Shown: in pieces, positions 38,004 through 48,659 of the stretch
Layout: each line of letters opens with the position of its first letter
Position numbering within the stretch: position 1 is the first letter of the stretch
Assembly (NCBI RefSeq): GCF_016808095.1
Contig: NC_068976.1
Location: forward strand, 4,993,001-5,057,000
Direction of reading: 5' to 3'
Source: Vigna angularis
Taxonomy: Eukaryota; Streptophyta; Magnoliopsida; Fabales; Fabaceae
Length of the DNA: 64,000 nucleotides
Notes under the pieces: model-generated
What the model was told of the DNA's origin: nothing
The model's database searches: none
Seen by the model: the letters and a program-made list of their open reading frames with translations, nothing else
Translations under genes and position numbers: made by a program

Positions 38004-39007
38004 TGATGAGTGCATATTTATGCCCACATTTATGTTTGAAAATTAAAATTTTGATGGGATAATTGTGTTTAAATGGTTGATTTTAAGTGAATTTGTGATG
38101 ATTGGAATTATTGGGTTTGGGAAATAAAGAGATGTAAAAAGTAAGTTTTAGCGCATAAATTATTCTTGGATGTTCTAATGTTTATTTGTGCAACTGAGAA
38201 TATAAGTTTTATTGGTCCAAATGGCAATTCAAGGCCCAAAATAAGGTTTTATTTGGAAAATAATGTACAGATGGGCCAAACAGACAACTTTTACCCTTGC
38301 ACCTCCCAATTTCCCTATATACACCTCTCTTCTCTTAAACAGACCCAATATTAATCCAAACAGTAAACCTATTCTAAATATACCCCCTAAATTTCCTTAT
38401 CCATACCCCTCCTAAGCCAAACTTCACCAGATCATACCACGTGGCAATCCACCATTAACAAATTGAACCACCCAGATGATGCCACATCATTAATCCTTTC
38501 ACTTACTAGTGAACCAATTAGAACACGCCACCTCAGCCCTAACACATGTGCATCATCTTCTCCAAAGAGAAACCCTAATCCAAACCCTAGCCGCCACTGC
38601 CGTTCCGCCGTCATCACGCACAGCCGCCGTCGCACAGCAACCTTAATCCTTTCTTGCTCTTTTTTTTTCTCTTTAATTAATTTGAAACTTAAACAATAAT
38701 CAATTGAACAATTATCCGTGAATAAATGATGATGAATCTATCTTGGAAAAGCAGTGGAATTAACCTATTTCATTATAACTGTTTTTAAGTTTCTTATTTT
38801 GTTCTTTAAACATTCTCCAATCATTACTTTTATCCATAAGCATTGCATAGCATTCGTAAGAGTCAGATATTCAAAAGCAATTCCGTGTTCGTTGGGAGAC
38901 GACTCAGGGTTACTTTAGCCCTATCTACCTTCTTGAATACTACTTAGCAATACTGAAGTTGCCTTGAAAAGTAGTATTAATTTGATAGCTTCAACGATAA
39001 CCTATCA
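38004..39007 (+). mobile_element. solo LTR nested in the MULE
   Basis: The block starts TGATGAGTGCATATTTATGC and ends aacctatca, that is TG...CA. It is flanked by gatac at 37999-38003 and 39008-39012, a 5-bp target duplication. The interior includes a promoter-like part and, near 38889, ttcgttgggagacgact, a motif common in Ty3-gypsy LTRs of plants. No internal region is present, so it is the product of LTR-LTR recombination. Relics of the same family are at about 9040-9917. Confidence 0.8.
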
Positions 39008-39476
39008 GATACCAAATTGGATGATTATTTTCATGTCATTATCAATGATGTTCATTCCATGTGCATGTGATTACAGGGACATTTTTCTTTGTTGTGATGT
39101 ATACTCATGTTACAAGTACTCATCTTTGACAGTGAGGACTAAATGTAACTTACATTGATCTTTGTCAGTGAGGACTACATGTCACTTACTTAAATGTTAT
39201 GTGATTACAATAAAGTTTTTGATTTGGTGTTGCTTTCGTTTAGAGCACATTCACAATCCATAAATTTATTGGACGTTCAATGAGGATGACACACCACTTT
39301 CTCATTTTACTGTCATTTCAATCTAAAGTTCAATTACCTTATCTTCTATATATCAAACAAAATGTACATTCAAACAATAAATTCAGATGCACAAATTCAG
39401 ATTTCTCATTGATTTGAAAACATCATATTACAATATGGCCAAAGTGCTCTTCACAACAACTGACTATTATAACACA

Positions 39477-39946
39477 TCATGGACTTTTAAACAAAATACA
39501 AAGAACGATGATGTTAATCAACCCCATAAAACATAACATCCAAATCAACATCTTCTCCTTTCTCTGAAAACCCATCACAGATTTCTCCAAGCTATTAATC
39601 TTCCTCCTTTGCCTAGCAATAGTACTGCCATCATCATTTACATTATCTTCAATACACCATTTAAAGAAATTGCATCCTTTAAGTTCTTCATTTCTTGTCC
39701 GCTGTTCAAAGTATTCTCTTCATTAACATTTCATTAATAACCAGAACAATTTATCACAAAAATTAAACAACAAGCCTTGTAATTAGGGCAGCCCTAGAAT
39801 TGCTTCCCCTCATTCTGAACTGTTTTTGCCACTCTCAACATAGCAACCTCCCCATAGTGGCATATTTGCCTTCCAAGGAATCCTCTAGATGTACCACCAC
39901 GAGAGCTCCCCCTTGAGCAAGACGAACATCCTTGATTCAAAGACAT
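39477..39946 (-). pseudogene. GRF-type zinc-finger protein of the MULE, broken
   Basis: On the minus strand an ATG at 39946 opens MSLNQGCSSCSRGSSRGG, then CHYGEVAMLRVAKTVQNEGKQF, a TAG at 39794-39796 where the family has Trp, and GCPNYK. After an intron or degraded stretch, about 39725-39480 continues GCNFFKWCIEDNVND, a basic/coiled segment (ARQRRKINSLEK), and a C-terminal hydrophobic helix (LIWMLCFMGLINIIVLCILF), ending in TGA at 39477-39479. The GRF zinc finger followed by a coiled coil and a tail helix is a layout known in many plant proteins of the At4g04775 type. Here it sits antisense inside the MULE, downstream of the transposase, so it is probably the element's second gene. Whether it aids transposition is unknown. 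Confidence 0.7.
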
Positions 39947-40037
39947 TGACACAAGAAGGAACCTCAAAATGAGACAACCACAAACCACTTTGCCAACCAA
40001 CTGCCAACGACGGAAGACCAACTCGCGAAACACGAAG

Positions 40038-40445
40038 TGTGACACCCGGGCACTAAGACGAGGGCGGGGAGTGATCGCCGGTGCAAGAGGCATGGGGTGC
40101 AGGGGGCATAGACAAGGAGCGGCTCCTGGCAGCTTCGAGTGGAAAGGACACATGGATGAATCGAACATACACCGGAATGAGAGGGATCTAGAGACTGTGT
40201 ATGTACGGGACTATACAGTTGAAGGATAGCTTAAAGGAATTGATTTGACTACTCATATCACCAAATGCATTTGCTTTTCGGTAGCCTGACTCATAAGAAC
40301 TCCATGGTTAAGTGTGCTTAGCCTGGAGTAATTTGGGGATGGGTGACCTTCTAGAAAGTTTTCCCGGAAAGTGTGCGAGTGAGGACAAAGCACCCTGGAA
40401 AGCCTCGTGGTGATGTGTGGGGGCAGTCAATGGTCCCTGTAAGTT
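40038..40445 (+). mobile_element. Cassandra-type LTR with 5S rRNA-like Pol III promoter (candidate)
   Basis: The block begins tgtgacacccgggcac. At 40295-40365 it contains a stretch very like the 3' two thirds of plant 5S rRNA: agaactccatggttaagtg, tgcttagcc, then ggatgggtgacc (box C). Family knowledge: Cassandra TRIM elements carry 5S sequences in their LTRs. The downstream part (ttttcccggaaagtgtgcga) is also typical of these repeats. The exact right end and a target duplication were not found, so the limits are approximate and it may be one LTR only. It lies inside the MULE, next to the GRF ORF. Confidence 0.6.
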
Positions 40446-40615
40446 GTTCATATTCTCTATTACTCCCTTACACGTCATTATTCACAAAATCAATATAATG
40501 ACATGTTTCACATAACTGGTGCCACATCATTAATGCATTAACTCAAACACTTTTAAAAATGGGGACAAAATTGATATTAGGCAACGAAAGTGGGGACCAA
40601 AGAGGCTATTAAACC

Positions 40616-42209
40616 TTATTATTATTAATATTAATAAAAAATATAATAATATATTATTGTTATTACGATTTCAAATGATATAAGTAAAAAATATATTTTA
40701 AAAAATAAATAAAATAAAATTGAGCACTATTATAGGGATACGATTGTTTTCGACACTAGGTATCACTTGAATATATTAAGATGAGATAAGAAATAAGAAT
40801 TTTTTGCATCGGTTATGAACCAAATCAAAAGGGTCAACATTTTGTTCTCGTTAAAAAAAACTTTAGCAATGAATGAAAAATAAAAAATAAAAAAATTTGT
40901 TATTTGACATTAGTTCTGTTAATAACGGAGACTATATACTCTTTCTTATTTTAAAATAATTATTTAATTTTAAGGGTATTTAGTCTCGATTATGATGAGC
41001 ATTGATGTCAAAGACCCTTAAAGTTAAATAATTATTTTAAAAGAGAAAGGGTAAACGATCTTATTATGAGCATAATCGAAGTCAAATCCCTTTCGTGGTT
41101 TGGTTGTGGGAATAACTAAGCCCATATATCATTTTTTATTTAAAATAGCTATTTAATTTTAAGGGTATTTAGCCTCGATTTTAATGAGAGTCGATGTCAA
41201 AGATCCTTAAAATTAAATAATTATTTTAAATGAGAAAAGGTAAATGGTTTCATTACAAGCATAATCGAAGTCAAATCCCTTTTTATGCTTTGGTTGTGGG
41301 AATATCTGAGTCCATATACCCTTTTTGATTTAAAATAATTATTTAACTTTTAGGGTCTTTGGCATCCGTTCTCACCAGAACCGAGGCAAAAATGACTATT
41401 TTGCTTTGGTTATAGGAACAATGGAAGTCGAAAGTTATTTATTCTTTTCAAATATTTTTTCTGAAATGATATTTGGTTTCGGTTATGACCTAAACTGAAG
41501 TTGAATATCTCTTTATGTTTTGGCTTTGGCTATAACCAATGCCTAGTATGGGCGGTCTTTTCTAAATATTTTTTTCATTTCTTTTCATCCTACATATTAA
41601 ACTCGCCAAAAAAACCCAACACAAAATACCAGAAACAGAAACAAACGTGATATCTTGAACAAAAACATGTATAGTATTTTTATAAGTCAATAGATAGTTG
41701 TAAATGTGGTAGATGCTTACAAATTATGATATTATTATTATAACAATTAAATATTATTGTACATTTTTATTACATATTTTGCACTAGTTTTCCTTAAATA
41801 ATGAATGGACTTATTGGGAATTGATATGACATTCTTAACTTTCCACACTAAAGACAACGATTTCAATTAATATATAAAAATACAAAGTTGCAAAGTATTT
41901 GATTCAATGTAATTATTACAGTTGAAATACATAAGAAAACACTAGATAGGGTGAATAGTATTTTCTAAACTTTTCGCAGAGTATCAGATGATTTTTCAAT
42001 GGATAACTAAATAAAAATATTCTTCAAACAATGTTATAGAAAAATTAATAAAAGCTTTTAAGAAGGGAAAAACAATAAAACATAATTTTTATACTGGTGC
42101 ACTCAAACTTGAGCTACGTTCAATTCTCCCTTAAGAACTCTTAAGAGGTTCCATTAATCTTTTCAAAGATTACACGAGTTTTACCTCTCGAGGATTTCAC
42201 CAAGTATTA
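40616..42209. repeat. repeat-rich DNA with a 189-bp tandem repeat; possible CACTA subterminal region
   Basis: Units starting near 40952, 41141 and 41331 (the third cut short near 41400) share ttaattttaagggtattta and, further on, a cgaagtcaaatccctt segment. Each unit contains an inverted repeat (taattttaaggg against cccttaaaattaa). Near 41385 is agaaccgaggcaaaaatg, which resembles the subterminal repeats of the mini-CACTA at 24676. This may be the end region of the CACTA element whose transposase starts at 53916, but no clean terminus was identified. 41560-42209 holds nothing recognised. Confidence 0.45.
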
Positions 42210-43140
42210 TCACCACTCTTGATTTACAAGTATTATTACCACTCCTAGTCCCTTCTCACGACAAGCCAATATCTCCTCATGAGTCAACTTCTTATAATGT
42301 GTTTTGGGCGGGATGGATAGTGTTGTCGGCGATCGTGACGATGGGGTAGGCAACAATGGAGGATCAAAAGAAAGCATAATAGAGAAATGCAAACGCAAAT
42401 GTCAGCATTGGTCATTCAACTTATCCTCCTATAACTTGGCCAGAGTTGTTGCCTATGTCAACGACTGCGATTGCAATGCTTGAACTTCATGACGTATATC
42501 CGAGTTTAGCCCAAAAATAAAATTTCTCAGTAAAAAGGTGGCAGGGAGACCAACAATGTGATTGACAAGCCATTCAAATTCATTTAAGTAATCTTGAACC
42601 TTACCTTTTTGAGTCAATTCGAAGAGAGAGCCCCATGGGTCGTCATAATACGAAGGGGTGAAACGAACCTTAAGGCTGGCAAAAACTCATGCTAAGAGGA
42701 CATATGTTGTTTTAGTGCAACCATTGAAACCAGCTAAAGGCTAGACCATCCATGTAAAAAGTAGTTATTCGAAGCTGGTCTGCCGCTAGTGTTTGATGAT
42801 ACTCGAAGAACTGGGAGATCTTAAAGATCCAGCCCATTGGATCAGTTCCATCAAATCGGGGAATGTCTAATTTCAAGTAAGGAGAACGACGATCATCGAA
42901 CTTTGGAGAGGGAAGGTCACATAAGGTAAGTTGGGATGCAATGACATCCAAATGGTTGATGATTTCACTTTGGTTGATGGTGAGCTTTAGGATGGCTTCT
43001 TCCAAATTGGTGATGGATTTCGAACGAGCATTGTGGTATGTCATGATCACCTCTCAATGAAAGAACCAAAATGATAGAGAAAATGCCTTGATTTGAGGTC
43101 AAGGATCTTCCTACAAAAGAAAATAAAGAAAAGGGACACA
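42210..43140 (-). pseudogene. degenerate Ty3-gypsy gag fragment
   Basis: On the minus strand an ATG at 43044 opens MTYHNARSKSITNLEEAIL. It continues to the gag core PRFDGTDPMGWIFKISQFFE and MDGLAFSWFQW, where the frame breaks at 42712. Homology goes on in another frame (QDYLNEFEWLVNHIVGLP, QALQSQSLTQATTLAKL) to about 42400, with stops, then to about 42210. Gag is the virus-like-particle protein of LTR retrotransposons. No protease, RT or integrase follows, and no LTR was found. The fragment abuts CACTA transposase sequence near 43140, so it probably inserted into that gene. Confidence 0.75.
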
Positions 43141-43149
43141 TAATTGATG

Positions 43150-44052
43150 GAAACTAGTTTTAAGTTTCTTAATTCTGCACCAAATCCTAAAAATATTTCA
43201 TCAATCTTTCCATTGGGGAGAATTAGCTGGGTGTCAAAGAATATTGTCACACTTTCTTCCATGTGCATGCCAAGTCAAGTTCTTTGTATCTTCTTTAATA
43301 ACAAACAATCGTTTCAACCTAGGAATTACGGGAAGGTACCATAACACTTTAGTGAGGGGACCTTATATTTCTTCATCAACATTATTCTCATCAAGTTTCT
43401 TTTTAAATTGAGACAACCAACACGTTGGACAAACCTTCAATGCAACAAACTTGTTTCTATATAATACACAATCATTAGGACATGCATGTATCTTCTTGTA
43501 CTTCAAACGCATTGGACAAAGAACTTTTTTTGCCTCGTTGTTACGATTAAGTAACATGTTTTTTTCTGGAAGCATCTCCCTCAACAATTCCAACAACTTT
43601 GTGAAACTTTTATCAGTATATCCATTTCTTGCTTTTAAAATGAAAAATTTTAAAGTTGCACATAATCGTGAAAAGGTAGTACATCTTGGGGACAATTGTT
43701 CCTCTAAATTAGACTTCAAAGAATCATATAGATGAGTTGTTCCAAAATTTTCTTCACCAATATCACGTATCATATCCTCTAAATGATCATTCATCCATTC
43801 TTCAACATATTCTATTATTAGTGACATATTAGGGTTGTCTAGTACTTCTCCATGCCAAGTCCAAATTGTTATAACTCTTGACTATGTCGTAGACGAATAG
43901 GTGATCACGTATTTCGCTCAAATTTTGACGTATTTGGTTCAAACAATAAACACAAGGACAATAGTATGCCCCACACACAGTTCTTGCATGTTCTTGAGCA
44001 TATTGCAAGAATATATCAACCCCCTTTTCATAGTCTTCACTAAGACGACGTG
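43150..44052 (-). pseudogene. CACTA (En/Spm) TNP2-type transposase, N-terminal half, split by insertion
   Basis: Reading on the minus strand from 44052: RRLSEDYEKGVDIFLQYA, a CPCVYC zinc-binding stretch, DHLFVYDIVKSY and then a long acidic linker. The TNP2 core follows (YTDKSFTKLLELLREMLPEK, KIHACPNDCVLYRNKF, CPTCWLSQFKKK) down to a TAA at 43363, then VLWYLPVIPRLKRLF and KNLTWHAHGRK to about 43257, where the frame is lost. The first eight codons (MDRRWMNA) lie at 53893-53916 on the far side of another element. Joined at the GTG duplication, the frame is continuous. TNP2 transposases bind and cut CACTA ends. The rest of the gene is missing beyond the gypsy gag fragment. Confidence 0.85.
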
Positions 44053-44339
44053 CACTAGTGCAAAATACACTTTTTATAGCTACTTTTTATACTTGTTCAA
44101 ATTCACCAGGTATAGAAAATGATGCGATGACATTATTGTAAATAAGGTAAGTTTTTTTACACCAGTTATACTTAGATTAGGTATAAAAAAACAAAAAAGA
44201 TGTTTTTAAACCGGTTCAACTTATAACTGGTATAGAAATAATTTAAAGAAATTTTGCTATACCTAATAAAAACTAAAACCGGTACAGGAATAACTTTAAA
44301 AAAAATTTCTAATAAATGCTAAAATCGGTATAGAAGTTT

Positions 44340-45130
44340 GGAAAAAAATTACACTTCGACAATTAGACAGAAAAACCAAATTCTTTCCTCTTCCCACTCT
44401 GCCTCCTCCGTAAGCCGTGAATCTCATTCCTTCCGCTCCAACTGCCACCATTCCCGTTCTCATTCTCTGATCGTCACCAAGTCACCAATGAAGCGCTTAA
44501 TGTTATGATTTCTAGGGCTCCGGCTTCTGGAAAAGTACGGCTATAGAGGTGTCGCGGTGACTTTCTGGCGGCCAGAGGGCGGCGCGTGAGCTGCACGCGC
44601 CTGTTCACAGCGCACAAAGAAGCGGCGAGTGGCGGAGCGTGGGGAAGAATGAGACGCCGACATCGGTGGGGTTGGTCGTCACGTGAAGAGGCGAACCAAA
44701 TCCAGTGGTTGCCGGACGGAACAGTGACGATGGACGGCGGCAGATGGCAGCGGACGGTGGCGGACAAATGCGAGATGGCAGAGAACCAAGTTGAAGAGCT
44801 TCAAACTGCAGTTGACAGCTGCAGACAGTGGCAAGACAACCGCGAACGGTGGCAATGGGCACCGGACAGATGCAAACAGCAATGACAATGCTGGTGGACC
44901 ACTTTAGGACAGAAACCAGAGCAGGATGAACCTGCTCTGATACCAACTTGAGATAAAAATATGTTCTTGAGGGCTTGAAAGACACCTCTCATGTTATGTT
45001 ATTTATATAGATAAAGAGTTGATACAAAAGAGAGATAGAAGGTCAAGTCACAATGTCCTAGACTGCTAGGTACAATGATTAGAGATAACCCATCACACTA
45101 CCCCCTATTTTAGTCCTACTGACTACACTA
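44340..45130. other. unidentified gene-like and LTR-like DNA in the inner CACTA
   Basis: About 44380-44900 is GC-richer, with a CT-rich leader-like start and repeated ggcggacggtggc/gatggcag motifs; it may be another captured fragment and I do not recognise it. At about 44935-44950 the minus strand reads TTGGTATCAGAGCAGG, which matches the initiator-Met tRNA primer-binding site of LTR elements. It is followed (plus-strand rightwards) by LTR-like tgagataaaaatatg sequence. No second LTR was found. Confidence 0.4.
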
Positions 45131-45721
45131 ACAAGTAGACTTAGTAATTATTCTAACAATAATTAATTCTTTTATTATTGTTTTTTATCATCAAATATAA
45201 CTAATATATAACATAGGAAGGAGAAGAAAAAGGGTGGGTAGATTTCAAAAGAAATTCAAGGAAATATAAGTATGAGGATTGAACGTTAATAAATCCTTAA
45301 TTAAAGAAGGTTTACCTGGGTTGTAACTAGTTATTATTAGCCTTCTTTACAAATAGAAAAGGTAAAAAAAGTGCTTAAAATGCATGCAGTAAAAAGTTGT
45401 ATAGGCTTGAAATTTAACCATTTTACTAAATTATAACACGTGATTAGGATTACTTGTAGTTTTTTTTTTTAAAAAAAAAGCAAGGCCAACGTGCTTTTTG
45501 AAATACAAGTGTATAGATTTTCGAATTATGATTTTAAAGTTTTTAGTGTAATTTACCTTTGTGTTTGTTTGTTGAAGAAGTTAGTAAAAGTGAAGAAAGT
45601 TGAGAATACAAAATTTCAAGTGTTTGTTTGTTTGTGCTTTTCATATTTTTTCTTACTGGTTTTGCTTTTTTTGGGTTGTGTTGTGTGACTTATATGTAGT
45701 GTTATCTGTGTTGATGAGTGA

Positions 45722-45891
45722 GCAGGGAAATGAATTGTGGTATGATCCAGACAGAGTGAAATACTTGGGACCCTTTTCGGCTCAGACTCCCTCTTATTTG
45801 ACTGGAGAATTCCCAGGGACTATGGATGAGACACTGCTGGATTGTTTGCTGGTCCTGAAGCATTTGCCAAGAACAGGGCTCTTGAGGTCAG
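45722..45891 (+). pseudogene. captured exon of a light-harvesting chlorophyll a/b protein (LHCB3-like)
   Basis: After an acceptor-like gagcag the sequence reads [31 protein letters not shown], then (after loss of one base) [22 protein letters not shown] and RALE, followed by a GT. The block is the N-terminal exon of an LHCII apoprotein; the [14 protein letters not shown] wording suits LHCB3. The Trp codon of DYGWDTAG is TGA and a one-base deletion precedes it, so it cannot make the protein. It lies within the inner CACTA, not in a complete gene, which implies capture of host DNA. Confidence 0.85.
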
Positions 45892-46250
45892 TCATTTTGC
45901 TTACACTGCTATGAAAACATTTCAGTTCTTCATATATAGGATCAAATTTCATAAGGTTTCATGTCAGCACAAACAAAACCATTCATCAAGTTTCTTTAAC
46001 ATGAAAAATATTTGCTTTTCCTGACACAACATTGTTGGCTCTAACTGGTTTTTCATCTAATCAAAGAAGCAATATCAGTAATGTTCCTTCATAAACATCT
46101 AGTTCTAGTATCCCTCCACACCATAAATTGCTCTTTGCAATAAAAGTCATCTTTCTTAAATGGCTTTTCTAATTTGCTTTAGATATAAATTCTTGTTGGA
46201 AAATGAATAAAATGTATTTTCTGCATGAATATGCTCGTACTTTAATGTAG

Positions 46251-46313
46251 GTTCTGGACAGAGGGGAAAAGATAGAGCTTCTGGTAGACAAGACTAAAAA
46301 TCTTCATCACCAG
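46251..46313 (+). pseudogene. captured exon of an R-SNARE (VAMP72-like)
   Basis: A 63-base exon with tag before it and GT after it reads VLDRGEKIELLVDKTKNLHHQ (21 codons, open; first 20 shown by VLDRGEKIELLVDKTKNLHH). This is the start of the SNARE motif of VAMP7-type longins, which drive vesicle fusion at the plasma membrane or vacuole. No neighbouring VAMP exons were found, so it is an isolated captured exon within the inner CACTA. Confidence 0.82.
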
Positions 46314-47357
46314 GTTAGTATGTCATATATATGCATCTACAATGGCCAAAATATGGTTACTTTATCACACATATATACATGTATATATTTATCTATACTC
46401 ATCCTATTTCAAATACAACTTTATTTTATTCTGTTAATCATCAATTTAGCTTGATTTGGATAATCAAGTTTTGTTCTTTAAATACATTCAGTCAACGTTA
46501 AAAATGTAACTTTTCCATTAATGAAAAAACAAATTTAACTTTTAGCCAAATGTTAACAAGTTTACTCATTCTGTTACGATCATCAATGACTTTATTTTTA
46601 ATTTAAAAGGTTTATAGGTTCACTCAGTCATTAAGATTTACAAGGTTGAATTAATAAAAGTGTTTCGACGGTGTCCGGGCGGACCCTGTAAAAACACACG
46701 AGCTTACTGTTGATGATGGACGGGCGGATGACGAATTCTGGAGACGGGCGGATGAGTGATCACGAACGTCGGAAACGGGCAGACACTTTCAGCCGGATCC
46801 CACGAACCGAAGCAAGCTTCACTGGCGAGCGGCACCAAGATGGACGATCGCTCTGTGCTCCAAACCGGGAGGACGTCCTCCAATCCGGACGCTCGCTCTC
46901 TGCCCTCCAATCCGGACGCTCGCTCTCTGCACCAAGCTGGACGGGCGTCCTCCCCTCCTGGCGGATGATCCTTTGCTTTCAGCTCCAAGCCGGGCGGGCG
47001 TCCTTCCTCTCCTTAGCGCTGCTCCACCCTCCCAGTGGGGAGGGGCCGGGTACCTGCTAAAGGCACTCCGACGCTCAAGTCAGTAATATGACAGGGCGTT
47101 GAATAATGCATGCATGTGTTGCGTTCTAAGCAATCTGTCCAGAAATCATACCTGAGACCTTTATTTATACTGATCGTAATGGGCTTTTACCTTTTGGGGG
47201 CCTGGAAACGGCCCAATAATACCTTAATCTTCATTAAGGACTTAATGTGCCATTAGCATTTAACCGTGTAATCAGCGAAGTGCGTCGGTTGGGAATGATG
47301 GTCGGTCAGGGATGTTACCCTAGGTGGGCGTCCAGCTCTTGGCTGGACGATCCTTTG

Positions 47358-47990
47358 CTTGGGCGGACGTCCAGCTCTTGGGCGGACGTTCCACATTGGG
47401 CGGACGCTCCACATTGGGCGGACGCTCCACATTGGCGGACGCTCCACATTGGGCGGACGCTCCACATTGGCGGACGCTCTAGTTTGGGCGGACGTTCCAC
47501 TCTGGGCGGACGTTCCACATTGGCGGACGCTCCACTTTGGGCGGACGTTCCACTTTGGGCGGACGTTCCACATTGGGCGGACGTTCCACCTTGGGCGGAC
47601 GCTCCACATTGGGCGGACGCTCCACATTGGCGGACGCTCCACTTTGGGCGGACGTTCCACTTTGGGCGGACGCTCCACATTGGGCGGACGCTCCACATTG
47701 GGGGACGCTCCACTTTGGGCGGACGTTCCTACTTTGGGCGGACGCTCCACATTGGGCGGACGCTCCACATTGGCGGACGCTCCACTTTGGGCGGACGTTC
47801 CTACTTTGGGCGGACGTTCCACATTGGGCGGACGTTCCACTTTGGGCGGACGTTCCACATTGGCGGACGCTCCACTTTGGGCGGACGTTCCACTTTGGGC
47901 GGACGTTCCACATTGGGCGGACGCTCCACTTTGGGCGGACGTTCCACTTTGGGCGGACGTGCCAACCTTGGGCGGACGTCCACCTCTCAG
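47358..47990. repeat. 17/18-bp minisatellite in the left LTR
   Basis: Roughly 35 tandem units alternate ggcggacgctccacatt and ggcggacgttccacttt with an optional extra g. Because the unit is not a fixed multiple of three, several frames on both strands stay open (WADAPH, GRTLHI, GGRSTL and VERPPK-type peptides). These are repeat artefacts, not genes. Confidence 0.9.
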
Positions 47991-48659
47991 ATGGTTTGGC
48001 CGCTCGTTCGGTCCTGATTCCTGGGCGGACGTCCTTGGACGGTCGTCCGGTTTCTAAGGACGGACGGTCCAGACTATTTGGCGGACGTCCGGATTACTGG
48101 GCGAGCGTGTCTTATGCCGGGAGGACCTATCAGTACATAAGCCCCCGAAGCCCGAGCATAATTTTATTGTGCGAAGGGGTTGTCCGTGCCTGGATGGGCG
48201 TCATTTTGGAAAACCGCTGGATCCATGCAAACTCGGACTAATGTTTGTTTGGGCGTTCGGTCTTTGGTGCTTGACACGGGTGGCCGCTCGTCATTTTGAC
48301 CGGACATGCCATCTTGGGTGGACGTCCACATGGCTGGACGTCCGTCATGACTGCCATCTTAGGGCGGACGTCCAAATGGCTGGACGCTCGGCCAGATTGC
48401 CATTTTTGGGCGGTCATTTCATTCTGGACGGACGTTCCATCTTGGACGTCCCTTTTTGGGTGATTGGACGCTCGTTCAATCTTTGGGCGGACGTGCTACT
48501 TTAGATAGACGTCCGGTTCTTGTGTTATGCGAGTCGTCCAGGGTGGGCGCTCGACTTTGGTACTCAACAGGGGCGAACGCTCGGCCTTGTGGCGCTCGAG
48601 CGGCCTTGGTCCTGATTGCCATTTTGGGGGGCGGCCTTGTTAACCGTTCGCTCGGTCTA

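Larger units (their letters stand above)
33830..40615 (+). mobile_element. complete Mutator-like transposable element (MULE), 6.8 kb
   Basis: The terminal inverted repeats begin GGTTTAATAGCC. The left TIR is 33830-34061, the right about 40449-40615. They are highly similar, except that the right lacks about 67 bases present at about 33900-33966. A 9-bp target duplication, ttattatta, flanks the element, though it lies in an (ATT)n run and so could partly be chance. Inside are a MURA-type transposase (plus strand), a GRF zinc-finger ORF (minus strand), and two later insertions (a solo LTR and a 5S-like segment). The transposase carries stops, so the copy is not autonomous now. Confidence 0.9.

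Noticed and set aside
40295..40365. Functional 5S rRNA gene
   Set aside because: Only the 3' two thirds is similar, with many changes, and it continues into typical Cassandra-like repeat sequence.
47247..48057. Long ORFs of 130-275 codons on both strands through the LTR minisatellites (also 51105-52038)
   Set aside because: They are products of the stop-poor repeat unit; peptides are simple repeats and the same DNA is open in several frames.
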